Shown: positions 16,433-25,024, counted from the stretch's first letter. The stretch: DNA of 64,000 nucleotides from Armatimonadota bacterium (GCA_031460175.1 JAVKGW010000001.1:333021-397020); one strand, 5' to 3'. Numbers and translations are program-made. The notes: generated by a model from the letters alone, not told the origin.

Positions 16433-16942
16433 ATGGGTGGGGAGGGAGGATTCGAGGAACTCCTGGCCCGCGGAGAGCGGCTCCTGGAGGCGGGAGCGCT
16501 CCGGGAGGCGGAGGCGGCCCTTCGGGAGGCGGTGGCGCAGGAGCCCCGCTCCGCCCGGGCGCACAGCAAGCTAGGAGCCGCGCTCGCGCAGCAGGGAAGG
16601 TACGAGGAGGCCGTGGCGGCCTTTCACCGCGCCGTGGAGCTGGATCCCCGCTACGCGCCCGCCTACACCAACCTGGGGGCCGTCTACCACGAGCAGGGGC
16701 GCCTGGAGGAGGCCCTCCAGGCCTACCGGAAGGCCCTGGAACTGGACCCCGAGTACTGGGTGACCCACCAGAACCTCGCGGCCCTCTATAAGCGACTCGG
16801 GGATTACGGGGCGTTTTTGCGGCACATGAAGCAGGCCACCCGCCTCATGGCCCGCACCCAGAGCCCCGAAGGCCGGGCGGGTTGCCTTCCCGTGGTCCTC
16901 CTGGTCGTACTGGCCTTTCTGGGCCGACGGGCCACGGGCTAG
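16433..16942 (+). CDS. TPR-repeat protein with C-terminal membrane segment
   Basis: The 169-residue protein has three consecutive tetratricopeptide repeats (patterns A...L...G....A...... and Y...G.....G....A) covering about residues 25-130. It ends in a short hydrophobic segment (LPVVLLVVLAFLG). It is probably a cytoplasmic scaffold anchored by its tail. The start is ATG 16433, seven bases after serS, so it may be the last gene of the serine operon. The role is unknown. Confidence 0.75.
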   Translation: MGGEGGFEELLARGERLLEAGALREAEAALREAVAQEPRSARAHSKLGAALAQQGRYEEAVAAFHRAVELDPRYAPAYTNLGAVYHEQGRLEEALQAYRKALELDPEYWVTHQNLAALYKRLGDYGAFLRHMKQATRLMARTQSPEGRAGCLPVVLLVVLAFLGRRATG

Positions 16943-16993
16943 TCCACGCCCGACGCATTGTCCAGGAATACCTCCAGCGGCACGGTGGGATGG

Positions 16994-18952
16994 TTACCTG
17001 AATTCCTGTTGTTGCCCGGGAGGGAGTGTGGAGACCAGCTCGGGCGTAGGCTCAAAGCGGCGGCGCCAGCTGCGTAGTCCCAGCACCACCGCTCCTCCCA
17101 GCCCAACGCCCTCCACAACCCAGGAGAACATCCACCCTGCCCCCCCCTCCGGTGTGAGCACCGCCAAACCGGTGACGGCCACCAGTAAGCGCTCCACCGG
17201 CCCCAAGGGAGCGAACCAGTAGCCCACCAGGGCTACCGCCAGAAGGTAGGCACCCAGCGCGGCCGTGACGAACGCCGTCCCTACCCGCAAGGGATCCGCT
17301 TTCCCGATCAGGGCGGGGTCCAGGGCGAACAGGAAGGGCACTATGTACGATACCGCTGCAAGACGCATACCTGCCCACCCCGCCTGCCAGAAGTTGCAGC
17401 CTCCGATTGTGGCCGCGGTATACGTGGCCAGACACACGGGCGGAGTGATCATGGAGAGCATCCCGAAGTAAAAGACGAACAGGTGGGCAGCCAAAGGGGG
17501 CACTCCCAGCTGTACGAGGGCGGGCGCTACCAGGGTAGCCAAGAGCACGTACACCGCCACCGTAGGCATACCCATGCCCAGCAGCATGGCTGCTGCGGCG
17601 GTGAGCAGCAGGAGCAAAGGCAAGTTGCGGCCTGCTACCTCCGTAAGCAGTAAGGCCAGTCGGAAGCCTAGACCCGTGTACTGCAGCACCCCGATGACGA
17701 TTCCCGCCACCGCGGTAACCGCCACCAAGCCCAGTAAGGAGCGCCCCGTCTGCTCGAGCACACCCAGGACGCTCCAGCCCCGCACTCTCAGGACTACGGC
17801 CACCAGGGCGGCCAGCGCCGCAGCCACCACACCCACATGCTCCGCCTGCCACTTCAGCCCGTACAGGCCGAACACCACCGCCCCCAATGCCACTCCGAAG
17901 ACGCTGCCCTGTGGGAGGACCTCTCGCAGCCGCGGGAGCTGGTCAGGAGGAAGACCTCGTAACCCGCGCTTCGCGGCCTCCAGGTCTACCTGGAAAAACA
18001 GGCACACGTAGTACAGCAGTGCAGGCAGAAGGGCCGCGGCCGCCACCTCCGCGTACCGGATGCCCAGGAACTCCGCCATGAGGAAGGCCGCAGCCCCCAT
18101 CACCGGCGGCATGATCTGTCCGCCCGTGGAAGCTACCGCCTCCACCGCGGCGGCCACGGGAGGGGGATAGCCTGCCCGCTTCATTAGGGGGATGGTGATG
18201 GGGCCGTCCACGGCTACGTTGGCCACCGCACTTCCCGAGATGTTGCCGAACAAGGACGACGCCACCACAGCCATCTTCGCGGGTCCACCCCGGAAACGTC
18301 CCACCGTCGCCAGAGCGAAGTCTCCCAGGAAAGCCGCACCGCCCGTAGCCGCCAGGACCTGTCCCATGAGGACGAAGCTCAGCACCACCGTGGATGCCAC
18401 TCCGAGCGGAGTGCCGAGGACTCCGTTGAGGTCCAGGTAGAGGTAGGTAAACAAACGCTCCCACCGGGCGGGCGTGCCCGCCAGAGGCTCCGGGAACAGG
18501 TCTGCAAACCGGCCGTACAATACGAACGCGAGCCCCAAGAGGGCCACCGATGGGCCCGCTAGACGGCGGGTGGCCTCCAGGAAGAGGAGCACCGCCACCC
18601 CGCCCAGTGCCCATCTTTCTGGGCTGAGCACCGCTAGGCGGTCTGCGATGAGGGGAAAGTAAACGGCCACGTAACCGCCTACGGCAAGGCCAGCAGCGAA
18701 GAGAAGCCAGTCGTACCAGGGAATACGTCCGGCCTGGGAGGGGGAAGCCGGGACTCCCAGAAAGGTAGCACCCAGACTGAGAGCCAGCACAAGGCCCATG
18801 TACTGCTCGCGGAACACGGCCACCTTAAAGTAGGAGGGAACCTGAAAGATGAACAGTACACCTGCTACCGGGATGGCCACCAGGATCGCCCGTTGGACCC
18901 GACGGCTGACCCCTTGAAGTCGACGGACCGGTCCGAGTTCTCCTTCACCCAT
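16994..18952 (-). CDS. TRAP transporter fused permease, TAXI type (DctQM fusion)
   Basis: This 652-residue, very hydrophobic protein fuses the small and large TRAP permease subunits. Conserved features include GNISGSAVANVAVDG, STGGQIMPPVMGAAAF, LLGMGMPTVAVYV and MLSMITPPVCLATY. It uses an ion gradient to import a substrate delivered by the TAXI receptor encoded at 20900-21940. It is the last gene of a five-gene minus-strand operon. The enzymes between receptor and permease (Rieske protein, amidohydrolase) suggest an aromatic or other carboxylate substrate. That is inference. Confidence 0.92.
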   Translation of the reverse strand: MGEGELGPVRRLQGVSRRVQRAILVAIPVAGVLFIFQVPSYFKVAVFREQYMGLVLALSLGATFLGVPASPSQAGRIPWYDWLLFAAGLAVGGYVAVYFPLIADRLAVLSPERWALGGVAVLLFLEATRRLAGPSVALLGLAFVLYGRFADLFPEPLAGTPARWERLFTYLYLDLNGVLGTPLGVASTVVLSFVLMGQVLAATGGAAFLGDFALATVGRFRGGPAKMAVVASSLFGNISGSAVANVAVDGPITIPLMKRAGYPPPVAAAVEAVASTGGQIMPPVMGAAAFLMAEFLGIRYAEVAAAALLPALLYYVCLFFQVDLEAAKRGLRGLPPDQLPRLREVLPQGSVFGVALGAVVFGLYGLKWQAEHVGVVAAALAALVAVVLRVRGWSVLGVLEQTGRSLLGLVAVTAVAGIVIGVLQYTGLGFRLALLLTEVAGRNLPLLLLLTAAAAMLLGMGMPTVAVYVLLATLVAPALVQLGVPPLAAHLFVFYFGMLSMITPPVCLATYTAATIGGCNFWQAGWAGMRLAAVSYIVPFLFALDPALIGKADPLRVGTAFVTAALGAYLLAVALVGYWFAPLGPVERLLVAVTGLAVLTPEGGAGWMFSWVVEGVGLGGAVVLGLRSWRRRFEPTPELVSTLPPGQQQEFR

Positions 18953-19008
18953 TTGGTCTCTACCTGTGCGCAGACGTGTTCCTAGCGGGCTGCCCCTTGG
19001 AGGTTTTG

Positions 19009-20169
19009 TTATTCAGTAAGCCGGAAAACCCGCAAGGCGTTCTCTCCAAGAATTGCCCGTTTCTCTTCCTCCGTGAAGCACCGAAGGTCCCAAATCCGCC
19101 AGGGAGGGTCAAAATCCCAGTGCGGGTAATCAGAGGAGTATAGAAGCCGGCTGGGGCCTCCAATCCGATCAACTACCCATCGCAGGGCTGCCTCGTCTTC
19201 GAACATCTCTAAAGGCTGCGTGCTGTAGTAAAATTCTGCCATATACTGACTAGGCAGCTTCCTGAGCAGGGGAGCCTCGGAGACCCGCATGAGATACTCG
19301 CTGTCCAGCCGGTACCGGAGAAAAACGAGGTATGTAAGACCGCATTCCAAAAAGATCCAACGGAGACCGGGGAAGCGCTCGGGGAGGCCATTGACGAGTA
19401 TGTTCGTCATATGAATCATGTTGTAAAAGGGGAATCCGAGCGCATGCACCCCAAGAAAACGGTTAAGTTGCTCAAAAGCCCGTTCCTGCCAGTACGCCAC
19501 CGGATGGAGAGCAACGGGAAGCCCTCGCTCCTCGATGGCCCGCAGCACCTTTAGGAAATGTCGCTGCATAAGGGGTGTGTAGCGCACCCCGGTAATCATG
19601 ACGCCTACAATTCCCTTTCGCCCGGCAAATTCTTCGACAATTTGAAGACTTTCTTCCGGGTCTCCTACAGGAAGGTAGAGCATACTGCGGATTCCGTATC
19701 GGTAACCATCGGGAAGAATTCGCTCTGTCATCCAACGTGCATACGCACGGGCTACCGCGACCTCTACCTCTGTGGAGGGATGGACACCTAGGGTAAGCAT
19801 CGCTGTCGGGAACAAAATGCAGTAGTGGATCCCCAGCTTCCGGTTGGCCCACACCACCTTCCGCACAAGGGGTGTCTCTGCATCAACGCCGGGCTCTGTC
19901 GGAACATCCCGCTTGATCCGGCCCCCTAACCGTCGTACGCCCACTTGCCCCGGCAGCACCTGATCCAGACTCCCTGGCTCTTGAATGACCCTACGCAGAA
20001 GTGGCCTATCCACGTATGAGGCAATTTCCTGCCAGGACTCCTGCTCGAAATGATGCGCATCTACATCCACAACGGTGAGCCGGTGCAACTGGCGGGCTTG
20101 AACCTCGCGTTCCGCGTTGTCAAGCAGGGAAGCCTCTGAGACTCGTGGTGCGGTTCGAATTTTACCCAT
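19009..20169 (-). CDS. Amidohydrolase-2 family metal-dependent hydrolase/decarboxylase
   Basis: About 386 residues. It has the DVDAHHFE entry motif, where the family usually has D-x-H, HPVAYW in the middle and LLYSSDYPHWDFD near the end (Asp metal/proton ligand). This is the ACMSD/gamma-resorcylate-decarboxylase branch of amidohydrolases, which hydrolyse or decarboxylate ring acids. ATG 20169 has gene spacing of 13 bases from the upstream stop and a nearby GAGG. TTG 20220 and ATG 20196 are in frame but would overlap the preceding gene. Codon use is more AT-rich than the window average. Confidence 0.8.
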   Translation of the reverse strand: MGKIRTAPRVSEASLLDNAEREVQARQLHRLTVVDVDAHHFEQESWQEIASYVDRPLLRRVIQEPGSLDQVLPGQVGVRRLGGRIKRDVPTEPGVDAETPLVRKVVWANRKLGIHYCILFPTAMLTLGVHPSTEVEVAVARAYARWMTERILPDGYRYGIRSMLYLPVGDPEESLQIVEEFAGRKGIVGVMITGVRYTPLMQRHFLKVLRAIEERGLPVALHPVAYWQERAFEQLNRFLGVHALGFPFYNMIHMTNILVNGLPERFPGLRWIFLECGLTYLVFLRYRLDSEYLMRVSEAPLLRKLPSQYMAEFYYSTQPLEMFEDEAALRWVVDRIGGPSRLLYSSDYPHWDFDPPWRIWDLRCFTEEEKRAILGENALRVFRLTE

Positions 20170-20182
20170 ATCCTCATGCACC

Positions 20183-20485
20183 TCAATACACACCATACTG
20201 GCGGAATAGACCAAGTTCAAAAATATCTATATCTGCATATTTAAGCAATTCGTTGGCAACGATAAGACAATCGGTGGCGGTGAAGGAGGCGGTAAGTGGC
20301 AGGGGCGGGGGAACCTCATGGTCTTCAGCCCTATGCGCTACGGCAGAAAGGTACAGACGCATGGCATAGGCAAAAATTTGTTGAGCAAATTCTACCTCCC
20401 ACGAGTCAAAAACCTCCTTGGATTCCCATGCGCGACAGAGCTCCTGAAGCTGTGCGAGAAGGCGGGGGAGGTGCTCCTCTTTCAT
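20183..20485 (-). CDS. Small helical protein of the TAXI/Rieske operon, unknown function
   Basis: A 100-residue, mostly alpha-helical acidic protein (starts MKEEHLPRLLAQLQELCRAW, with one central Cys and no clear metal site). It starts at ATG 20485, just five bases after the Rieske stop, and ends 13 bases before the amidohydrolase start, so it is a real operon member by spacing. No family is recognised. A small subunit or chaperone of the neighbouring enzymes is possible. Confidence 0.6.
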   Translation of the reverse strand: MKEEHLPRLLAQLQELCRAWESKEVFDSWEVEFAQQIFAYAMRLYLSAVAHRAEDHEVPPPLPLTASFTATDCLIVANELLKYADIDIFELGLFRQYGVY

Positions 20486-20490
20486 TGCCG

Positions 20491-20874
20491 TTATTCCGGG
20501 GTTACACGGATATACACAACGCCATTCTCTACCCAGCATGGGTACTGGCGCAAGCGAAGGCGAGGATCTGCGATGCACTTTCCAGACGAAAGATCGAACT
20601 CAAGGCCATGCCAGGGACAAGCCAGGTGCCAGCGGCCTGGCACAACGCGCTGCTCTATGACGAGGCCTTCTGGATCCACCACTTCCTCTACCCATTCCAC
20701 AACTTCTCCCTGGCATACCGGGCCGCCCATGTGAGGACAGACGTTCTCATAAGCCCGTACGGACTCGCCTATTCGGTATACCCCGATCCGCTGGCCGCCA
20801 ATTTGGACCAGGAGGGCTCTTTGTAGAGGAAGGTCTTCCAGAGGACCCACGATGTAGTCCTCTTGGTGGCTCAC
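20491..20874 (-). CDS. Rieske-type 2Fe-2S ferredoxin
   Basis: About 127 residues with both Rieske cluster motifs, CPHMGG (Cys-x-His) and CPWHGLEFDL (Cys-x-x-His). The protein is small and lacks a membrane anchor, so it is a soluble ferredoxin like those serving ring-hydroxylating dioxygenases, or nitrite-reductase small-subunit-like. The loop between the two motifs is longer than usual. GTG 20874 follows GGAGGG and is preferred. TTG 20910 would overlap the receptor gene. No oxygenase alpha subunit is nearby, so its redox partner is unknown. Confidence 0.88.
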   Translation of the reverse strand: MSHQEDYIVGPLEDLPLQRALLVQIGGQRIGVYRIGESVRAYENVCPHMGGPVCQGEVVEWVEEVVDPEGLVIEQRVVPGRWHLACPWHGLEFDLSSGKCIADPRLRLRQYPCWVENGVVYIRVTPE

Positions 20875-20899
20875 GACCTCTTCCCTCCCGGCTCCTGGT

Positions 20900-21940
20900 T
20901 TATCGGGCAACTTCTTGGAGCAGGCGGGCCTGCGCCTGCTCCATCTGTGGGGTCCATGCCCCCTTTTCCCGGTACAGGCGGATGGCGCCTGGATGATAGG
21001 GGATTGTGACCCCGGGATCCACGTAGCGCCGCGTGGCCCACTCCTCGAAGGAGGAGTGCAAGGGCCACAGCCTGCGGTTCTGCTCCCACAGGGTTCTGGT
21101 TACTCGGTACGCCACTTCTTCCGGTAGATCCTTGTGGGTGACGAGATAGATATCCTTAGCGACCACCCAGGTGTCCTGAGTGATTTCGGGAGAGCGGCCG
21201 GCCCTGAGCAGGGCAAGGTAGTACCCTGAAATCCGCTCCTGAAGGCGCCTGCGGGCTGGTTCGTCGGAACAGGCGGAGAGGCCGCGAAGGCCGATGGCAG
21301 CGTGAATCTCCAAGGAGCGAGCGCTCCCAAGTGCGTAGGGAGCGGCCTCTGCTCTTCCCTGCAGCAGGGCATCCAATCCTTCATTGGAGGTAGAAACAGG
21401 AACGACTTGAACGTCCTCCCAGCTTAGACCGCAGGTGGTCAAAAGGGCATACTGATCCAGCCAGACGGCGAAGTGTGCAGAGTAAACGCCTGTTACACGT
21501 CTCCCACGAAGATCTGCAATGGTCCTGAAGGGGCTATCTCGGCGAACGCCCTCCACGACGTAAATCGGTCCACCCCGCACCACCAGTCGCAGGTGCGGAG
21601 AACTCTGATAGGGGTTCCTTCCGCCGATCTTGAGGCGGTCTGGACCCCGGTAGGCCATGGCTAAATCCACAGCGTTGACCACACCCAGCTGGAGCTCCCC
21701 GGAATTTAGAAGAGGAAGGAAGGTGCTGCTTCCACTATAGGGCTGCACCACCGCCCGAACCCCCGCATAGTCAGAGAGCACCCGGGCGATCCCACTCCCG
21801 ATGGCGTAGAAGAGGGTACCTGGTGGATTGGTTCCGATGGTGAGAGTCACTGGACTTCTTGGCGCTCCGAGAGCTAAGGGAGTTTCGGGAAGCGTCAGGG
21901 ATACAACGAACATTATAAATATGCCCACACCCCGAACCAT
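20900..21940 (-). CDS. TAXI-family TRAP transporter solute-binding protein
   Basis: The 346-residue protein has a signal peptide and then TLTIGTNPPGTLFYAIGSGIARVL, the standard start of TAXI receptors, plus a domain of the LysR/ABC type II fold. It captures the substrate outside the inner membrane for the fused permease. ATG 21940 is preceded by GGGGGAGT. It is the first gene of the operon, with a strong promoter and palindromic operator about 35 bases upstream. Confidence 0.9.
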   Translation of the reverse strand: MVRGVGIFIMFVVSLTLPETPLALGAPRSPVTLTIGTNPPGTLFYAIGSGIARVLSDYAGVRAVVQPYSGSSTFLPLLNSGELQLGVVNAVDLAMAYRGPDRLKIGGRNPYQSSPHLRLVVRGGPIYVVEGVRRDSPFRTIADLRGRRVTGVYSAHFAVWLDQYALLTTCGLSWEDVQVVPVSTSNEGLDALLQGRAEAAPYALGSARSLEIHAAIGLRGLSACSDEPARRRLQERISGYYLALLRAGRSPEITQDTWVVAKDIYLVTHKDLPEEVAYRVTRTLWEQNRRLWPLHSSFEEWATRRYVDPGVTIPYHPGAIRLYREKGAWTPQMEQAQARLLQEVAR

Positions 21941-21974
21941 TGCGGACTCCCCCTTTTTCTGTCTTCTTGACAAA

Positions 21975-22003
21975 TGTATATACAATCACACAGGTTCCGT
22001 CAA
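21975..22003 (-). promoter_or_regulatory. Promoter with overlapping palindromic operator for the TAXI operon
   Basis: On the minus strand, TTGACG (22003-21998) and TATACA (21980-21975) are 17 bases apart. The -10 box lies inside the perfect 10-bp palindrome TGTATATACA (21975-21984), a symmetry typical of GntR-type repressor sites. Transcription would start near 21968. No GntR regulator is encoded next to it. Confidence 0.7.
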
Positions 22004-22040
22004 GTCAAGAGGGAGCAGAGGAAGTGGACTTGTCCCGGTT

Positions 22041-22070
22041 TCGTGGACGGCCTCGGAGAGGAGTCCACGA
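22041..22070. repeat. Perfect 8-bp inverted repeat
   Basis: TCGTGGAC (22041-22048) and GTCCACGA (22063-22070) form a perfect inverted repeat with a 14-base loop, ending at the ATG of the transposase-like fragment. It could be part of an insertion-sequence leader or a terminator without a U-tract. Confidence 0.5.
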
Positions 22071-22129
22071 TGCCGAGAAGCAGGCCCCCTTGCCCTGGGG
22101 AGGAGGCGGTCCGGCTGGTCCGGAGATGG
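22070..22129 (+). pseudogene. Possible IS3-family transposase OrfA N-terminal remnant
   Basis: The plus-strand reading starts MPRSRPPCPGEEAVRLVRRW, which resembles the N terminus of IS3-family OrfA proteins (pattern MPRSRPPYPPEFRxEAVRLVR) with an internal deletion. Similarity stops after about 20 codons. No OrfB, terminal repeats or target duplication are seen. If real, it is a relic marking the edge of the AT-richer operon. Confidence 0.4.
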
Positions 22130-22189
22130 GAAGGATGCCCTAAAAGCGTAGGAGCAAACGGAAGTGCTGGAAATTGGACTCCGCCGTGC

Positions 22190-23305
22190 TTACTCTCCGC
22201 CCAACTCCGTGCGCACCCGGATCAGGTGCATGAGGTCGCTGCGGGTCACCAGTCCCACCAGCTCCCCGCCCTCGTCCAGCACCAGGAGGCGTCCCACCCC
22301 GTCCTGCAGCATGCGGGCCAGGGCCTCGTAGGCGCTGAGATCCGGTCGCACCGCCTTCGCCTGCGCGATGGGCGTCATGACCTCCCGCACCCGGGCGGTG
22401 CGCCACCGCTCCCGGGGCACCCGTCGGAGATCGTGGAGGGTGAGGATGCCCACGAGCCGGTCTCCGTACACCACCGGGTATCCGCCGTGCTTGTGGGGGA
22501 GAAAGTAGTCGTGTACCGCCTCCTCCAGGGTGAGCTCCGCGGGCATCACCCGCACCTCCCGGGTCATGATGTCCGCCACCCGGATCCCGCCCAGGATCCT
22601 CCGCAGGACCGCCTGCTGGTAGGAGGCGGAGGCCGCCTGCTCCAGGAACCACCCGATGAGGATGAGCCACAGCCCGTTGAGCACGCGGCCCGTGAACACG
22701 CCCACCACGCCGAGGAGGATGAAGGCACCCGCGGTGACCTGCCCCAGAAGGGTGACGATCCTCGTGGCCCGTTCGTATCCGTAGAAGGCCCACAGGACCG
22801 CCCGCAGCACCCGCCCCCCGTCCAGGGGAAAGGCGGGGAGCATGTTGAAGGCCGCAAGCAGGAGGTTGGCCCACGCCAGGTACCCCATGAGGGCGGTGGC
22901 GGGCACGGGCTCCCCGCGGGGGGTGAGCGCCCAGAAGATCCCAGCGAGGCCGAGGGAGGTGACGGGTCCCGCGATGGCCACCGAGAACTCGTGCGTGGGC
23001 CGCTCCGGTTCCCGGGCGATGTGGGCCACTCCTCCGAAGAGGAAGAGGGTGATGCTGCGGGTGGGGATCTGATAGAGACGGGCCACGAGGGCATGTCCCA
23101 GTTCGTGCACCAGCACGGAGGTGAAGAGCAGCACCGCACCCACCACCCCCATGGTCCAGTACGTCTCGGGCGGTTGCCCCGGGATCTGCTCCGGGAACAC
23201 CCCGCGGGCCAGGGAGAAGGAGAGGGCCCAGAGGGCCACGAACCAGGTGTAATGCACCTGAACGGTGATCCCCAGGATCTTCCCGAGCCGAATGGATCCG
23301 CCCAC
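22190..23305 (-). CDS. Site-2 protease family zinc metalloprotease with CBS pair
   Basis: The 371-residue membrane protein has the S2P zinc motif HELGHA in an early transmembrane helix and the second metal motif NMLPAFPLDGGR. After the last membrane segment come two C-terminal CBS domains (DIMTREVRVMPAELTLEEA and EVMTPIAQAKAVRPD), which usually bind adenine nucleotides and may gate proteolysis. Targets are unknown; relatives cleave membrane-bound anti-sigma factors. I prefer GTG 23305 because GGAGG sits about seven bases upstream and the conserved GSIRLGKILGI starts there. Confidence 0.9.
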   Translation of the reverse strand: MGGSIRLGKILGITVQVHYTWFVALWALSFSLARGVFPEQIPGQPPETYWTMGVVGAVLLFTSVLVHELGHALVARLYQIPTRSITLFLFGGVAHIAREPERPTHEFSVAIAGPVTSLGLAGIFWALTPRGEPVPATALMGYLAWANLLLAAFNMLPAFPLDGGRVLRAVLWAFYGYERATRIVTLLGQVTAGAFILLGVVGVFTGRVLNGLWLILIGWFLEQAASASYQQAVLRRILGGIRVADIMTREVRVMPAELTLEEAVHDYFLPHKHGGYPVVYGDRLVGILTLHDLRRVPRERWRTARVREVMTPIAQAKAVRPDLSAYEALARMLQDGVGRLLVLDEGGELVGLVTRSDLMHLIRVRTELGGE

Positions 23306-23322
23306 CCGGGCCTCCGGCCCTA

Positions 23323-23331
23323 TGGTACGAT
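23323..23331 (+). promoter_or_regulatory. Extended -10 promoter, likely for trxA
   Basis: TGGTACGAT is an extended -10 box (TGn plus TACGAT) with no clear -35 box. Start of transcription would be near 23338, giving an 82-base leader. That leader includes an imperfect palindrome at 23353-23372 centred on GAATTC. Confidence 0.5.
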
Positions 23332-23419
23332 AGAAAGCCGACGCGGGTCCGTCCCGGGGGAATTCTCCCGGGGCATTCCGCGTTCTCTGCCGTAGAACCA
23401 CGCACAGGAGGGTACGCGC

Positions 23420-23758
23420 ATGGCCGCAAAGCCGGTGGAGGTCACGGAGGCGACCTTCGAGCAGGAAGTGCTGCAGTCCGAGATCCCCGTGGTGGTGGAC
23501 TTCTGGGCGGTGTGGTGCGGGCCCTGCCGCATGATCGCGCCCATCGTGGAGGAACTCGCGGCGGAGTACGAGGGCCGCATCAAGTTCGTGAAGGTGGATG
23601 TGGACCGCAACCCGAATCTGGCCGTCCGGTACAACGTGATGTCCATCCCCACCCTGGGTGTCTTCCGGGGCGGGGAGATGGTCGGCCGGCTCATCGGCTA
23701 CATGCCCAAGGCGGAGCTCCGCCGGCGCATCGAGGCCGCGGTGGGGGCCGCGGTGTAG
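23420..23758 (+). CDS. trxA: Thioredoxin
   Basis: A 112-residue thioredoxin with the active site WCGPC, the cis-proline segment SIPTLGVF and a typical length. It reduces protein disulfides in the cytoplasm and is itself reduced by the thioredoxin reductase encoded 340 bases downstream on the other strand. GGAGGG precedes ATG 23420. Confidence 0.95.
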   Translation: MAAKPVEVTEATFEQEVLQSEIPVVVDFWAVWCGPCRMIAPIVEELAAEYEGRIKFVKVDVDRNPNLAVRYNVMSIPTLGVFRGGEMVGRLIGYMPKAELRRRIEAAVGAAV

Positions 23759-23762
23759 GCCC

Positions 23763-24071
23763 CTACTGGCCCGCGCGGCCGCGGGCGGCCAGCTCCTGGA
23801 CGTGCTCGTGGATCCGGAAGATCACCACGAGCACCTCCAGGAGGACGCGGGTATAGGTCACCGCCACGAGAAACCCGAGAAGGGCGAGCACGAGGCTCAA
23901 CAACCCGGCGCCGCCGCCCCGGGCCAGGCCTGCCAGAAGGAAGAGCAGGCTCCAGATGCCCGTGAGGACCACGGTGAGGATGTAGAGGACCCGGACGAGC
24001 CGGGTGGTGACGAGGGAGGTGAACGAGAAATCGAAGAGGGCCTCGAAGAACCCCCGGGGTTCCGTGTGCAT
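23763..24071 (-). CDS. DUF4282-type small membrane protein
   Basis: A 102-residue protein with two transmembrane helices (LVRVLYILTVVLTGIWSLLF and LLSLVLALLGFLVAVTY). The N-terminal FFEALFDFSFTSLVTTRLVRVLY and the ending TRVLLEVLVVIFRIHEHVQEL are the DUF4282 pattern. The function is unknown. ATG 24071 lies 30 bases after the trxB stop on the same strand, so it may be co-transcribed with it. Confidence 0.8.
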   Translation of the reverse strand: MHTEPRGFFEALFDFSFTSLVTTRLVRVLYILTVVLTGIWSLLFLLAGLARGGGAGLLSLVLALLGFLVAVTYTRVLLEVLVVIFRIHEHVQELAARGRAGQ

Positions 24072-24100
24072 TGCTCTGCCTCCTCGGCTGAGGTCTGGGC

Positions 24101-25024
24101 TTACGTCGCCTGAGCGCTGAGCCAACGCTCCGCCTCGATGGCCGCCTGGCATCCGTAACCCGCGGCCGTCACCGCCTGCCGGTAGGTCCGGTCGTGCACG
24201 TCCCCCGCGGCGAACACCCCCTCCACGCTGGTCATCATGCCCTGCTTGAGCACGATGTAGCCCGCCTCATCCAGCTCCAGCTGGTCCCGGAACAGCTCCG
24301 TGTTCGGGATGTGGCCGATGGCCACGAAGACCCCCTCCACCTCCACCACCCGTGTCTCGCCCGTCTGCACGTGGCGCAGACGAACGCCGGTCACGCGGCC
24401 GTCCTTCCCCAGGATCTCCTCCACCACGTGGTTCCAGACGAAGGAGATCTTCGGGTTGCGGAAGGCCCGGTCCTGCAGGATCTTGCTGGCCCGGAGCTCC
24501 GCCCGGCGGTGCACCACGGTGACGGAGCTTGCCAGGTTCGCTAGGTACAGGGCCTCCTCCATGGCCGTGTCCCCACCGCCCACCACCAGCACGGGCTTGC
24601 CGCGGAAGAAGTAGCCGTCGCAGGTGGCACAGGTGGAAACTCCGTAGCCCAGGTACTCCTGCTCGGAAGGCAATCCCAACATCCGGGGCCGGGCGCCCGT
24701 GGCCACGATGACCGCCCGGGCCTCGTACGTCTCCCCGTTCCCCACGGTGACGCGGAAGGGTCGCCGGGAGAAGTCCACGGCCACCGCGTCGTCCGGGACG
24801 AACTCCGCACCCACCCGCTCCGCCTGCTGGCGCATCCGCTGCATGAGCTCCGGCCCCAGGATGGGATCCGCGAAGCCCGGGAAGTTCTCCACCTCCGTGG
24901 TGAGCATGAGTTGTCCCCCCGGGGCGCTCCCCTCGATCACGAGCGGCTTGAGGTTCGCGCGGGCCGTGTAGATGGCTGCGGTGAGCCCCGCAGGCCCGCT
25001 CCCCAGGATGATTACGTTCCGCAT
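24101..25024 (-). CDS. trxB: Thioredoxin-disulfide reductase
   Basis: A 307-residue flavoprotein. It has the FAD fold (VIILGSGPAGLTAAIYTARA), the redox motif CATC with DGYFF, the NADPH fold (VLVVGGGDTAMEEALYLA) and the C-terminal FAD motif GVFAAGDVHD. It reduces thioredoxin with NADPH. Length and motif order are standard for the low-molecular-weight bacterial type. The start is ATG 25024. Confidence 0.96.
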   Translation of the reverse strand: MRNVIILGSGPAGLTAAIYTARANLKPLVIEGSAPGGQLMLTTEVENFPGFADPILGPELMQRMRQQAERVGAEFVPDDAVAVDFSRRPFRVTVGNGETYEARAVIVATGARPRMLGLPSEQEYLGYGVSTCATCDGYFFRGKPVLVVGGGDTAMEEALYLANLASSVTVVHRRAELRASKILQDRAFRNPKISFVWNHVVEEILGKDGRVTGVRLRHVQTGETRVVEVEGVFVAIGHIPNTELFRDQLELDEAGYIVLKQGMMTSVEGVFAAGDVHDRTYRQAVTAAGYGCQAAIEAERWLSAQAT

